The notes beneath the pieces were generated by a model, which saw nothing but the letters and a program-made list of their open reading frames with translations, did no database searches and was not told where the DNA came from. The translations under genes were made by a program, and so were the position numbers. From assembly GCA_041299015.1 (NCBI GenBank), contig JBFYWB010000047.1, positions 24,284 through 88,283 on the forward strand: 64,000 nt of DNA, given 5' to 3'. Positions 1-9,056 of this stretch are shown here, piece after piece. This DNA is from JARFQH01 sp041299015. Its GTDB lineage: Bacteria > Desulfobacterota > Desulfobacteria > Desulfobacterales > SG8-13. Each line of letters opens with the position of its first letter. Position 1 is the stretch's first letter.

Positions 1-137
1 TCGTCTCCTCCCGGTATTGGCGGCAAGTGTACCGTGAATCGTCTGGCATCTGTCTCAAAGTGGCTTGAAAATTTTATCTGTTTTCAACCGGTCGCACCGA
101 CTTAACGGGACAAACGGGCTCAACCGGCTAAACGGGC

Positions 138-914
138 CTAACCGCCCTGACCCATCTCGGCAGCGATGATCCGCAGGCCATCGAGGGTCAACAGGGGTTC
201 CACCGCTTCGATCGTTTCCGACACGTTGTGCATCAGCTCCGCCAGGCCACCGGTGGCGATGACCTTAGGCGCCGATCCCATCTCGTCTCTTATCCGCCGA
301 ACCATGCCGTCTACCAAACCGGCATAACCGTATATGATCCCGGACTGAATGCTGGTGGTGGTGTCTTTCCCGATGACACTCACGGGGGGACGATAAATTT
401 CGACCCGCGGCAATTTCGATGCCTTCATGAAAAGCGCTTCGGCGGCAATCATAATGCCCGGGCTGATCGCACCCCCGAGGTATTCGCCTTTGGCCGATAT
501 GCTGTCGAAGGTCGTCGCCGTCCCGAAATCGATGATGATCAGGCTCTGCCGGTACTTTTCGAAGGCGGCCACCCCATTGACGATCCGGTCTGCTCCGACA
601 TCCGCAGGGTTGCGGTAAAGGATCGGCATACCGGTGTATGAGGCCGGATTCACCCACATGGGCGAATAGCCCAGATATTTGCGGCAAAAAGAGTCGAGAA
701 TCGTAACCATCGGCGGCACCACGCTGGAGATGATGGTCCGATCGATATGTTCCGGTCGTATCCCGCTTTGCGCAAAGAGGCTGGTCATGATGATATTGAC
801 CTCGTCCTCGGTCGTATTTCGCACGGTGCGCAGCCGCCAGTCCTTGACCAGGCGTCGGCCGTCGTAAACGCCCATAACCGTGTTGGTGTTTCCGATATCA
901 ATGACGAGCAGCAT
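138..914 (-). CDS. coaX: Type III pantothenate kinase
   Basis: Phosphorylates pantothenate in the first step of cytoplasmic coenzyme A synthesis. The 258-residue product opens with the actin/hexokinase-fold phosphate loop DIGNTNT, followed by GADR in the pantothenate region, DFGTATTFD and the GAISPGI segment, all typical of CoaX rather than CoaA or PanK II. I chose the ATG at 914 because AAAGGAG lies about eight bases upstream and the protein then begins two residues before the conserved hydrophobic strand; a longer reading from 980 would add 22 residues with no family support. It is the last readable gene of the minus-strand cluster tilS-ftsH-folP-coaX, 72 bases after folP, so it is probably co-transcribed. 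The length matches the family norm of about 255 residues. Confidence 0.95.
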   Translation of the reverse strand: MLLVIDIGNTNTVMGVYDGRRLVKDWRLRTVRNTTEDEVNIIMTSLFAQSGIRPEHIDRTIISSVVPPMVTILDSFCRKYLGYSPMWVNPASYTGMPILYRNPADVGADRIVNGVAAFEKYRQSLIIIDFGTATTFDSISAKGEYLGGAISPGIMIAAEALFMKASKLPRVEIYRPPVSVIGKDTTTSIQSGIIYGYAGLVDGMVRRIRDEMGSAPKVIATGGLAELMHNVSETIEAVEPLLTLDGLRIIAAEMGQGG

Positions 915-986
915 TACCGCAGCTCCTTTCCACATGCCGGACCGTCGGATTCCGGCGGCAACCGCAAACCGGGCGTCCACTCGTGA

Positions 987-1862
987 TCAAACGTCCAGGA
1001 TCGCATCGATGATTTTGACGGCCGCGCTTGCGCCGGCGACCTCGTGTACACGCACAATGTGAGCCCCGTTCAGAACCGTGGCGCATACCGCGGCCAGTGT
1101 CCCTGTCCCGACTATCGCCATTTCGGGTCGGATCTCCACGCTGGGGTCTTCTTTGAGCAAATTTCGGATAAAGGCTTTGCGGGAGGGGCCGATGATAACC
1201 GGCAGGTCGAGGACCTGCAGACGCATGAGGTTTTTGATGAGCAGCAGGTTGTGGTCGATCGTTTTGCCGAAGCCGATGCCCGGATCGATTAAAATACGCT
1301 CGCGCGCGATGCCGCCTTTCTGCGCCTGATTCACGGCCTGGGTCAGAAAGGCTTCGATTTCCGCGACGACATCGCGATAAACCGGCGTCAGCTGCATCGT
1401 TTTGGGCGTACCCAGCATGTGCATCAGAATCACCGGAACGTCGCTTTCCGCCACCACCCCGGTCATATCGGGATCGTTCCGCAGGGCGCTGATGTCGTTG
1501 ACCATCGCAGCCCCGGCGGCGAGCGCCCGGCGGGCGACGGCCGCCTTGGTGGTATCAATCGAAATGGGGACCGCGACACGGTCGACCAGCGCTTCGATCA
1601 CCGGCAGCACCCGTTCCAACTCTACTTCGACCGGCACCGGATCGGCGTAAGGCCGGGTGGACTCACCGCCGATGTCGATGATATCCGCGCCCTCTTGAAC
1701 CAGGCGCTCCGCCTGGGCAACGGCCGCATCGCGCGCAAAGAATTTACCGCCGTCTGAAAAGGAATCCGGTGTGACGTTGACAACCCCCATGATGCGGGTT
1801 CGCCGGCCTATCTCTAGTGAATACCGGCCCCACTTCAAATCATAGCATCGTCTGGTGCCCAT
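987..1862 (-). CDS. folP: Dihydropteroate synthase
   Basis: Condenses para-aminobenzoate with hydroxymethyl-dihydropterin pyrophosphate in folate synthesis. The 291-residue TIM-barrel protein shows the signature MGVVNVTPDSFSDGG near residue 25, the GGEST loop, the DPGIGFGK pterin-binding segment and a late RVHEV segment. The ATG at 1862 gives a family-typical length, but I see no good Shine-Dalgarno sequence before it, so the start is less certain than the product. It follows ftsH after 245 bases and precedes coaX by 72 bases on the same strand. Folate supply matters to this organism because the window also encodes methylene-tetrahydrofolate reductase at 23.9 kb. Confidence 0.95.
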   Translation of the reverse strand: MGTRRCYDLKWGRYSLEIGRRTRIMGVVNVTPDSFSDGGKFFARDAAVAQAERLVQEGADIIDIGGESTRPYADPVPVEVELERVLPVIEALVDRVAVPISIDTTKAAVARRALAAGAAMVNDISALRNDPDMTGVVAESDVPVILMHMLGTPKTMQLTPVYRDVVAEIEAFLTQAVNQAQKGGIARERILIDPGIGFGKTIDHNLLLIKNLMRLQVLDLPVIIGPSRKAFIRNLLKEDPSVEIRPEMAIVGTGTLAAVCATVLNGAHIVRVHEVAGASAAVKIIDAILDV

Positions 1863-1954
1863 CGATCGATCCGGTTAGCCTGTCAAGCGAGGGTGAAAAA
1901 TACGGGCCGAACGCGCCGCCGGTCCTTGAGCGGGGGATCGCGTCGGCTTTTTGG

Positions 1955-1986
1955 GGCCGCTAAAAATATAACACCGCGCAGGCGGT
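1955..1986 (-). terminator. Possible weak terminator after ftsH
   Basis: On the minus strand a five-base stem ACCGC/GCGGT with a four-base loop (1973-1986) is followed by an AT-rich tract ending in five T. It lies in the 245-base gap between ftsH and folP, which has no other recognisable content apart from an eight-base inverted repeat, GCGTCGGC at 1940-1947 and its complement at 1989-1996, enclosing this hairpin. The stem is short and three bases separate it from the AT tract, so partial read-through into folP is likely if it works at all. Confidence 0.3.
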
Positions 1987-2107
1987 TTGCCGACGCAGTG
2001 GCCGTTGAATGATGGGACGACATTGCACGGTCCGTAGCGGCGGGATTTTGACGTGTGCCAACTCAGGCATCCGGGCACGCGTCGACTTTTGGGCATCTTA
2101 TCTGGCA

Positions 2108-4030
2108 TCAGCGCGGCGGTTTGTCCACTTGCGGCTTCTCGGTACCGGGGGCGATATCGGCCCGGGCCGCGGCGGCTTCTCCAGGTTCCGATGCAGACCG
2201 TTTTTCCTCATCCTCGTCGATTTTTTTGGAAGGAAGCTTGATGCCGGGTCGCAGGGACACGATCAGCTCATCCAGTTCCTTGCCGAGCACGGTCTCCTTT
2301 TCCAACAGCAAATCCGCGAGCTTATGGAGAATATCCAAATTGCCCTCGAGAACCTGTTTGGCCCGCTTGTAGGACGAATCGATCAATTTGTGAATTTGCT
2401 CGTCGATTTTCTGGGCGGTGGTTTCCGAGTAATCCCGGTGTTGGGAAATCTCGCGCCCCAGAAAAACAGGCTCCTCGCCCTTGGCATAGGAAAGCGGTCC
2501 CAAATCACTCATGCCCCAATTGCGGACCATTTGCTCGGCCAAAATGGTCGCCTGTTTGATATCGTTGGCGGCACCCGTGCTGATGCGATTGAAAACGATC
2601 TCTTCGGCCACGCGACCGCCGAAGGCAACGGCCAGCTCACTTTCCAGCTGATCCTTATATTTGAAGTCGCGCTCTTCGGGCAGAAACCAGGTCACCCCGG
2701 CCGCGCGTCCCCGCGGTATAATGGTGATCTTGTTGACCGCATCGGTCTCCGGCAGAAAGCGGGCTACCAGTGCATGACCGCCCTCGTGATAGGCGGTGGT
2801 CTTGCGGTCCTCTTCCTTGATGACTTTCGACTTCCGCTCCAAGCCCATGTAAATCTTGTCCTTGGAGTCCTCGAAATCGAACATGTCTATTTTTTCCTTG
2901 TCTCGCTTGGCTGCCAAAAGCGCGGCCTCGTTGACCAGGTTTTCCAGATCGGCCCCCGAGAACCCGGGCGTGCCTTTGGCGAGAACCAGTGCGTTCACGT
3001 CTTCGGCAATCGGTGTCTTGCGCATGTGCACCCGCAGGATCTTCTCGCGTCCTTTGATATCGGGAAGTGACACCACCACCTGACGATCGAAGCGGCCGGG
3101 ACGCAGCAGGGCCGGATCGAGGACGTCCGGACGGTTCGTGGCCGAAATCAGGATCACCCCTTCGTTCGATTCGAAACCATCCATCTCCACCAGCAACTGG
3201 TTGAGGGTTTGCTCCCTTTCGTCGTGGCCACCGCCCAGTCCGGCGCCCCGGTGTCGACCGACCGCATCGATTTCGTCAATAAAAATGATGCAGGGAGCGT
3301 TCTTTTTACCTTGGACGAAAAGATCCCGTACCCGCGAAGCCCCGACGCCGACAAACATTTCAACGAAATCGGAGCCGCTGATGCTGAAGAAAGGCACCCC
3401 GGCCTCCCCGGCGATGGCTCTGGCCAGAAGGGTTTTACCGGTCCCGGGCGGGCCCATCAACAGCACCCCCTTGGGAATCCGGCCGCCGAGGCGGGTGAAC
3501 TTTTTGGGGTCCTTCAAAAACTCCACGATCTCGAAGAGTTCCTCCTTGGCCTCGTCGATCCCGGCCACGTCATCGAAGGTCACTTTGGTCTGCCCGTCGG
3601 ACATCAATCGCGCACGGCTCTTGCCGAATGAAAGCGCCTTGCCGCCGCCGCTTTGCATCTGGCGCATGAAAAAAATCCACACCCCGATCAAAACCAACAT
3701 CGGGAACCACGACACGAGCACGGACATGTACCAGGGGTTCTCGGCCGGCGGTTTGGCCTGAATCGCCACGCGCTTCTGCCTCAAGGTCTTGATCAGGTCC
3801 GTATCCATGGGCGCGTAGACCTTGAAACGATTGCGATTGGTATCGGTGACGTAGAGTTCCTGACCCTGGATGACGACATCGGCAACGCGACCGTCATCGA
3901 CCATGCTCAAAAAATCGGTGTAGCCGATGCTGGTCTCCGACGTTTGCTGTTGGTTGAAAAGGTTGTAGAGCATGATCATCATCAGGGTGATGACCAGCCA
4001 CAGCGCCAAGTTCTTGTAAAAAGGATTCAA
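2108..4030 (-). CDS. ftsH: ATP-dependent zinc metalloprotease FtsH
   Basis: Membrane-anchored AAA+ protease that degrades misfolded membrane proteins and unstable regulators. The 640 residues contain two N-terminal membrane segments (about 7-25 and 102-121) flanking a small extracytoplasmic domain, Walker A GPPGTGKT at 193-200, Walker B IIFIDEID at 248-255, the second region of homology around 300-316 and the zinc-binding HEGGH at 415-419. The start codon is TTG at 4030: it begins MNPFYKNLALWL, the conserved family N-terminus, and a purine-rich AAGG lies nine bases before it. Length is normal. It sits between tilS and folP, a gene order common in Desulfobacterota. The acidic and alanine-rich tail after about residue 600 is low-complexity. 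Confidence 0.97.
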   Translation of the reverse strand: MNPFYKNLALWLVITLMMIMLYNLFNQQQTSETSIGYTDFLSMVDDGRVADVVIQGQELYVTDTNRNRFKVYAPMDTDLIKTLRQKRVAIQAKPPAENPWYMSVLVSWFPMLVLIGVWIFFMRQMQSGGGKALSFGKSRARLMSDGQTKVTFDDVAGIDEAKEELFEIVEFLKDPKKFTRLGGRIPKGVLLMGPPGTGKTLLARAIAGEAGVPFFSISGSDFVEMFVGVGASRVRDLFVQGKKNAPCIIFIDEIDAVGRHRGAGLGGGHDEREQTLNQLLVEMDGFESNEGVILISATNRPDVLDPALLRPGRFDRQVVVSLPDIKGREKILRVHMRKTPIAEDVNALVLAKGTPGFSGADLENLVNEAALLAAKRDKEKIDMFDFEDSKDKIYMGLERKSKVIKEEDRKTTAYHEGGHALVARFLPETDAVNKITIIPRGRAAGVTWFLPEERDFKYKDQLESELAVAFGGRVAEEIVFNRISTGAANDIKQATILAEQMVRNWGMSDLGPLSYAKGEEPVFLGREISQHRDYSETTAQKIDEQIHKLIDSSYKRAKQVLEGNLDILHKLADLLLEKETVLGKELDELIVSLRPGIKLPSKKIDEDEEKRSASEPGEAAAARADIAPGTEKPQVDKPPR

Positions 4031-4204
4031 ATGATCCTGCCTTCTGCTGAAAGATTACACGCCCGGATGAGACGTCGCAGTGCAACAACGTTTCCGGGGC
4101 CGGAGAACGAAAAAATCCCCCTTGTCATCGGCCATCGAAGAAAATTTGTCAACCGTTTATCGGCCGCAGTGCGCCGACCTCGTCACGCAAAACTCTGTTA
4201 GAAC

Positions 4205-5704
4205 CTAATCACGATCACACTCTAAACAAGTCATTTCAACTCTCAGGATCTGCCGCGTGGCCGATGTCACGCGACAGTCATCCGCCGTCCGATAGCCGAT
4301 CAACCAAATGATGCACTCTCCACTCAACAGGACGGCGCAGGTCCGCCGCTCCTGCCTGGGCACCTTGTGATCGACAAGGTACTTTTTGAGCATTTGCGAA
4401 CCCCGCATGCCGAATGGCCTGAAGCGGTCGCCCGCGCGAACATTGCGCAGCATGAGCGGAAATTTCAGGCTGTTCATATCAAAAAAAGCCACGCGCTGTC
4501 CAGCTTGGCAGAGGTTTGCGATGGTTCCGGGAGCGAGCGTCGCAAAAACGACCCGGCGATCGATTTCTGCAACCGTGACGATCACGGCCTCCGCCTGCGG
4601 CTTTTGAACACGGTAACCAAACGACAACCGGCAGACCGCTTCGACCGCGCCCTTTTTCGGCCGAACCGGTCCGCTGCTCCTCGAAATCCTCAAAACATCT
4701 CCCAAGCGCTCCAGCACGATGCCGTCCGGAAGATCGAGCCTGCCATCGCGCCGGTCGGCTTCGGTGATCAGCTCGATCGCCGCCCTGACGTGGTCAAACG
4801 CGATCCGCCGCAAATCGCCTTTTACCTCGTTGATGGCCTTCCGGAGTATCCGCCGCTGGGCAGCCTTGGGGTAACGCACCAATCGTGCCGTCGACAACTC
4901 AAGCGGGTGGGCATCGGCGCTCAACCGTGCATCGTGGTAAAGCGCATCGACAATGCCCTCGATCCACACCTGCTCATCCCGCTGAATGTCGGCCAGCCGG
5001 TTCAGCGCCTCACTGACCCTCGGATTGTAGGACCGGCGTAACAGAGGCATCAAACGGTTACGGATGCGGTTGCGCATAAAACGATTGTCGCAGTTGGAAC
5101 GATCGGCGACATGGGCCAACCCGACCGCCTTGAGGTAATCGAGGATGTCACGGCGGGACAGCCGGATCAGGGGCCGAATGATCCTGCCGGCTCTCACCGG
5201 AGGGATGCCGGCAAAGCCGACCGGTCCGCTGCCCCGAATGAGAAACATCAACACCAGTTCGGCGTTGTCGTCCGCCTGATGCCCCAGCGCAATTTTGTCG
5301 AACCGATGGCGGGCTGCGGTATCGTCGTAAAATGCATAACGCACCTGCCGGGCGGCCTCCTCGAGCGACAATCGGTAACGACGCCGGTAACCGGAAACAT
5401 CTTCCTTTTTAATGTGGCAGGCGAGTCCGAGGCCGGATGAAAAGGTCGCCACGAATTCCGCCTCATCGTCGGCCTCTCGGCGCAAACCGTGATTGAGGTG
5501 GGCGACGGCCAGGCGCAGTCCGTATTCGGGCGCCAGATGCTGCAGGATGTGCAGCAACGCTATCGAGTCCGGCCCTCCGGAGACACCCACCAAAACGGCG
5601 GTGCCGAAAAAAACCATGTCGTAATCGGTAATGGTCCGTTTGACCCCGGCGATGACGCGGCGGCGGATGAGGCTGTTTGCATGCGTATTGTGCGTCGATA
5701 CCAT
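4205..5704 (-). CDS. tilS: tRNA(Ile)-lysidine synthase
   Basis: Uses ATP to attach lysine to C34 of the CAU-anticodon isoleucine tRNA, changing both its codon and amino-acid identity. The N-type PP-loop SGGPDS is at residues 42-47, followed by LNHGLR and the LGHQADDNAE segment typical of TilS; a C-terminal TilS domain with FRPFGM near residue 435 completes a 499-residue protein. I take the ATG at 5704; a TTG at 5743 would add 13 residues without a ribosome site. AAAGG lies ten bases before the ATG and AGGGG directly adjoins it, so initiation may be modest. It is first in the minus-strand cluster with ftsH, folP and coaX. Confidence 0.93.
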   Translation of the reverse strand: MVSTHNTHANSLIRRRVIAGVKRTITDYDMVFFGTAVLVGVSGGPDSIALLHILQHLAPEYGLRLAVAHLNHGLRREADDEAEFVATFSSGLGLACHIKKEDVSGYRRRYRLSLEEAARQVRYAFYDDTAARHRFDKIALGHQADDNAELVLMFLIRGSGPVGFAGIPPVRAGRIIRPLIRLSRRDILDYLKAVGLAHVADRSNCDNRFMRNRIRNRLMPLLRRSYNPRVSEALNRLADIQRDEQVWIEGIVDALYHDARLSADAHPLELSTARLVRYPKAAQRRILRKAINEVKGDLRRIAFDHVRAAIELITEADRRDGRLDLPDGIVLERLGDVLRISRSSGPVRPKKGAVEAVCRLSFGYRVQKPQAEAVIVTVAEIDRRVVFATLAPGTIANLCQAGQRVAFFDMNSLKFPLMLRNVRAGDRFRPFGMRGSQMLKKYLVDHKVPRQERRTCAVLLSGECIIWLIGYRTADDCRVTSATRQILRVEMTCLECDRD

Positions 5705-5909
5705 GCCCCTGAAACCTTTGTCTGGAGGGAATCCGAATGCCAACGGCAGCCGACGAACCGATGAAGTGCAAGGCTCTGAAGTGAGCCTGGCGCCGAGTCG
5801 CCCTGCTCTTAAGTGACAATTCGCACTAAGTCAACACCCTGCCCCGAGCGGCATGCTCGGCGAGGGGATGCTTGTCGGGAGAAATATTGGGGTCGGCGGC
5901 TCTTTTCCC

Positions 5910-5937
5910 TTGAAAAATAATCGGATTGGGGTATCCT
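5910..5937 (+). promoter_or_regulatory. Sigma70-type promoter of the SRP RNA gene
   Basis: TTGAAA at 5910-5915 and TATCCT at 5932-5937 are separated by 16 bases. The expected transcription start, about seven bases downstream, falls at 5944, the first base of the recognisable SRP RNA. The agreement between promoter and RNA 5' end supports both calls. Confidence 0.6.
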
Positions 5938-5943
5938 GGACCC

Positions 5944-6170
5944 CGGTTGTGCTAGGCGGGGAGTTAGCGGTGCCCTGTACCCGAAATCCGCTTACGCGGG
6001 GCTGAATTCCCACTCCAGGGTTTTGTTCCGAACGGGTGTCGACCATCCGACCGGCCGCCGCGCAACAGGCGGTCACGAACCTCGTCAGGTCCGGAAGGAA
6101 GCAGCGATAAGTGATGCAGCCTGTGTCGTGGATCGATCCCGGTCATTTCGATGGCCTTCCTTTTCAGGAA
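5944..6170 (+). ncRNA. ffs: Signal recognition particle RNA, large form with Alu domain
   Basis: RNA scaffold of the signal recognition particle, which with Ffh targets membrane and secreted proteins. The 5' part reads GTGCTAGGCGGGGAGTTAGC at 5950-5969 followed by GGTGCCCTGTA, closely resembling the Alu domain of the Bacillus scRNA rather than the short 4.5S RNA of Escherichia coli. The Ffh-binding S domain is unmistakable at 6085-6105, with the GGAA tetraloop and GCAGC asymmetric loop. The 5' end is placed by the promoter just upstream. The 3' end is only an estimate, since I could not fold the closing helix with certainty; a short hairpin near 6157-6172 may mark it. It lies between divergent tilS and grpE. 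Confidence 0.85.
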
Positions 6171-6259
6171 GAAATTCAAAAGTGGGTGCACAACCGCTTC
6201 TTCGATCCGGTTCTGCTTATCCCCTGGACATAACTACCCACCGTTCAATACGTCACATC

Positions 6260-6287
6260 TTGACAACCTATCATATGTCATTATTTT
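6260..6287 (+). promoter_or_regulatory. Candidate promoter of grpE-dnaK
   Basis: TTGACA at 6260-6265 and TATTTT at 6282-6287 are spaced by 16 bases and lie about 70 bases before the grpE start. No CIRCE element and no clear sigma32 consensus was seen in the 190 bases between the SRP RNA and grpE, so the source of heat induction is not visible. Confidence 0.4.
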
Positions 6288-6357
6288 CTGCTCGTTATTT
6301 GGTCGGGACGCCTTATCTGTAGAAACTACTTAAAATTCAAGGAGAAAATACTGCCTG

Positions 6358-6999
6358 ATGCCTGAAGGAAAAAAGATAACCGTCGACGATGGCAGCAAAG
6401 CGCGCGAGAAGCCGACCGCGGACCCAAACGATCGTGCCGCCGGTGCGGACGAAGATCGGAAAGCGGAAGATGAACCGGGTGACACGGTGCGCGAGACCGA
6501 ATCGGAGCTGGTCAGGGAGTTGAGGGCGACACTCGAAACCAAAACCAGGGAGTCCGAAGAACACTACGACCGGCTGCTGAGGGTTTCCGCCGATTTTGAG
6601 AATTTCAAGAAAAGGTCTGCCAGGGAAATGGCAGAATTTAAGAAATACGCCAATCAGTCTCTGATCAGGGAATTGCTACCCATTGTCGACAACCTCGAAC
6701 TGGCCATTAAGTCGGCCGCGGAAGCGTCCGAAACTTTGGACGCCTGCCTACTGGACGGTGTCGAGCTGACCCGCAAAGAGATTCTCAAGGTCTTCGATAG
6801 CTTTCATGTCGAACCGATCGAGGCGCTCGGCAAACCGTTCGACCCGAGTTTTCACGAAGCGGTGATGCGGGAGGAAAGCGACGCACACACAGAGAACACG
6901 GTGGTCAATGAGCTGCAGAAGGGCTATCGCATGCATGACCGGTTGCTCAGGCCTTCCATGGTCGTCGTGGCAATGCCGAAGAACAAGGAAACACACTAA
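6358..6999 (+). CDS. grpE: Nucleotide exchange factor GrpE
   Basis: Cytoplasmic co-chaperone that releases ADP from DnaK. The 213-residue protein has a disordered charged N-terminus of about 45 residues, a long coiled coil (about 48-100) containing the conserved RVSADFENFKKR stretch, and the C-terminal beta-wing with the HEAV and VVNELQKGYRMHDRLLRPS-type motif near the end. The ATG at 6358 is the first in frame; the nearest ribosome site AAGGAG (6339-6344) is 13 bases upstream, which is long, so a nearby non-ATG start such as CTG at 6355 cannot be excluded. dnaK follows after 80 bases on the same strand, and the pair is probably one transcript. No hrcA or dnaJ lies next to it. Confidence 0.95.
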   Translation: MPEGKKITVDDGSKAREKPTADPNDRAAGADEDRKAEDEPGDTVRETESELVRELRATLETKTRESEEHYDRLLRVSADFENFKKRSAREMAEFKKYANQSLIRELLPIVDNLELAIKSAAEASETLDACLLDGVELTRKEILKVFDSFHVEPIEALGKPFDPSFHEAVMREESDAHTENTVVNELQKGYRMHDRLLRPSMVVVAMPKNKETH

Positions 7000-7079
7000 A
7001 AAGCGGACCAGCAGGTCCCAAATTTTCGGACGAAACCAAGTCCCCGGAATATTGTTCAACGTCAAGGAGGAAAAGAAAA

Positions 7080-8996
7080 ATGGGTAAAATCATCGGTATC
7101 GATCTCGGCACGACCAACTCTTGCGTGGCGGTCATGGAGGGGGGCGAAGCCAAAGTCATCACCAACCCGGAAGGCGGACGGACAACACCCTCGATTGTCG
7201 CCATCTCCGAGAGCGGCGAGCGGCTGGTCGGGCAGATAGCCAAGCGACAGGCGATTACCAATCCGGAAAACACGGTCTTCGCCGTCAAGCGGTTGATCGG
7301 ACGCAAATTCGATTCGGCCGAGATCCAGCAAGACATGAAGATCCTGCCCTACAAGATCGAACGCGCGTCCAACGGCGATGTGCGCATCAACATCCGGGGC
7401 AAACAGCACAGCCCGGCCGAAATATCTTCCCATATCCTGGGATACATCAAGAAATATGCCGAAGATTTCCTTGGAGAGCCGGTGAGCGATGCCGTCATTA
7501 CCGTTCCGGCCTATTTCAACGACAGCCAGCGGCAGGCCACCAAGGATGCCGGACGCATCGCCGGCCTGAACGTGTTGCGCATCATCAACGAACCGACGGC
7601 TGCCTCCCTGGCATACGGCCTCGACAAGAAGCGCGAAGAGAAAATCGCGGTCTTCGACCTCGGCGGCGGAACCTTTGACATTTCCGTCCTCGAAATAGGC
7701 GAGGGGGTGTTCGAGGTCAAGGCCACAAACGGAGACACCCATTTGGGCGGAGAGGATTTCGATCTGCTCCTGATCAACTACTTGGCGGATGAGTTCAAGA
7801 AAGACCAGGGAATCGATCTGCGCAAAGACAAGATGGCGCTCCAGCGGTTAAAGGAAGCGGCCGAAAAGGCCAAGATGGAGCTGTCGACTTCGATGGAAAC
7901 CGACATCAACCTGCCGTTTATCACGGCCGATGCCAGCGGGCCCAAACACATGAACCTCAAGGTTTCGCGGGCCAAGCTCGAATCCCTGGTCAGCGACCTG
8001 CTCGACAAGCTCGAGCCACCGTGTCGAATGGCGCTGAAGGATGCCGGCCTCCCCCCCTCCCAGATCAACGAGGTCATCCTGGTGGGGGGGATGACCCGTA
8101 TGCCGGCCGTCCAGGAACGGGTCAAACGCATATTCGGTCAGGAACCGCACAGAGGCGTCAATCCGGACGAGGTCGTGGCCGTCGGTGCCGCCATTCAGGG
8201 CGGTGTGCTCAAGGGCGACGTCAAGGATGTTCTGCTGCTGGACGTCACCCCCTTGTCCCTGGGTATCGAAACCCTTGGTGGCGTCATGACCAGGCTGATC
8301 GAAAAGAACACCACCATCCCGACCAAGAAGAGCCAGGTATTCTCGACTGCGGCCGACAGTCAACCGGCGGTGTCGATTCACGTTCTGCAGGGTGAACGCG
8401 AAATGGCCGCCAACAACAAGACCCTGGGACGTTTCGAACTGGTCGGTATTCCGCCGGCGCCGCGGGGGATTCCCCAGATCGAGGTGACCTTCGACATCGA
8501 TGCCAACGGTATCGTCAACGTGTCAGCCAAAGATCTGGCCACCAACAAGGAACAGTCGATTCAGATCACGGCCTCCTCCGGACTCAGCGAAGCGGAAATT
8601 AAGCAGGCGATTAAAGACGCCGAACTGCACGCCGAGGATGACCGGAAGAAAAAAGAGATTGTCGAGGCACGCAACTCTGCCGACACCTTGATCTACACCA
8701 CCGAAAAATCGATCAAGGATTTGGGGGACAAGGTGGACGAAGGTACCCGGAAAAGGGTCGAGGATACCGTCGCCGCGCTGCGCAAAGCGATGGAAACCGA
8801 TGACGCTCAGAACATAAAGCGCCTCAGTGAAGAGCTGACCCAGCAGTCGCACAAGCTGGCCGAGGCCATGTACCAGCAGGCTTCGCAGGCAGGCGGCCAG
8901 CAGCCCGGCGGCGGACCCGGGGCCGGCAGCGCCAAAGCGCCCGAGGAAGATGTCGTCGACGCCGATTTCGAAGAGGTCAAGGAAGAGAAAAAATAA
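7080..8996 (+). CDS. dnaK: Molecular chaperone DnaK (Hsp70)
   Basis: ATP-driven chaperone that binds exposed hydrophobic segments of client proteins with GrpE and DnaJ. The 638 residues start GIDLGTTNSCVAVMEGG, continue with the Hsp70 signatures VPAYFNDSQR, FDLGGGTFDISVLE and ILVGGMTRMPAVQ in the ATPase domain, then the substrate-binding beta domain (about 390-505), the alpha-helical lid, a glycine-rich linker and the conserved acidic end EEDVVDADFEEV. AAGGAGG lies nine bases before the ATG at 7080. Length and order are normal for bacterial DnaK. A strong terminator at 9020-9056 closes the operon 24 bases after the stop codon. Confidence 0.98.
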   Translation: MGKIIGIDLGTTNSCVAVMEGGEAKVITNPEGGRTTPSIVAISESGERLVGQIAKRQAITNPENTVFAVKRLIGRKFDSAEIQQDMKILPYKIERASNGDVRINIRGKQHSPAEISSHILGYIKKYAEDFLGEPVSDAVITVPAYFNDSQRQATKDAGRIAGLNVLRIINEPTAASLAYGLDKKREEKIAVFDLGGGTFDISVLEIGEGVFEVKATNGDTHLGGEDFDLLLINYLADEFKKDQGIDLRKDKMALQRLKEAAEKAKMELSTSMETDINLPFITADASGPKHMNLKVSRAKLESLVSDLLDKLEPPCRMALKDAGLPPSQINEVILVGGMTRMPAVQERVKRIFGQEPHRGVNPDEVVAVGAAIQGGVLKGDVKDVLLLDVTPLSLGIETLGGVMTRLIEKNTTIPTKKSQVFSTAADSQPAVSIHVLQGEREMAANNKTLGRFELVGIPPAPRGIPQIEVTFDIDANGIVNVSAKDLATNKEQSIQITASSGLSEAEIKQAIKDAELHAEDDRKKKEIVEARNSADTLIYTTEKSIKDLGDKVDEGTRKRVEDTVAALRKAMETDDAQNIKRLSEELTQQSHKLAEAMYQQASQAGGQQPGGGPGAGSAKAPEEDVVDADFEEVKEEKK

Positions 8997-9019
8997 ACCG
9001 CCGCGCCTTTCCCGGCGAT

Positions 9020-9056
9020 AAAACCGCGCTACGAGGATTCGTACCGCGGTTTTTTT
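9020..9056 (+). terminator. Bidirectional intrinsic terminator after dnaK
   Basis: A stem of nine pairs (AAAACCGCG with CGCGGTTTT) extended past a C-C mismatch by TACGA/TCGTA, with a GGAT loop and seven T at 9050-9056. The complementary strand also ends in a short T run (TTTTATC), so it may also stop transcription arriving from glpD and the permease stump on the minus strand. Confidence 0.85.

Noticed and set aside
90..137. Repeated AACGGG/AACCGG-like words at the left window edge
   Set aside because: Irregular spacing and imperfect copies; not a CRISPR or clear tandem repeat, and the region is too close to the edge to interpret.
1875..2108. A 77-codon minus-strand frame between ftsH and folP
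   Set aside because: It starts inside ftsH, has no ribosome site and no protein-like pattern.
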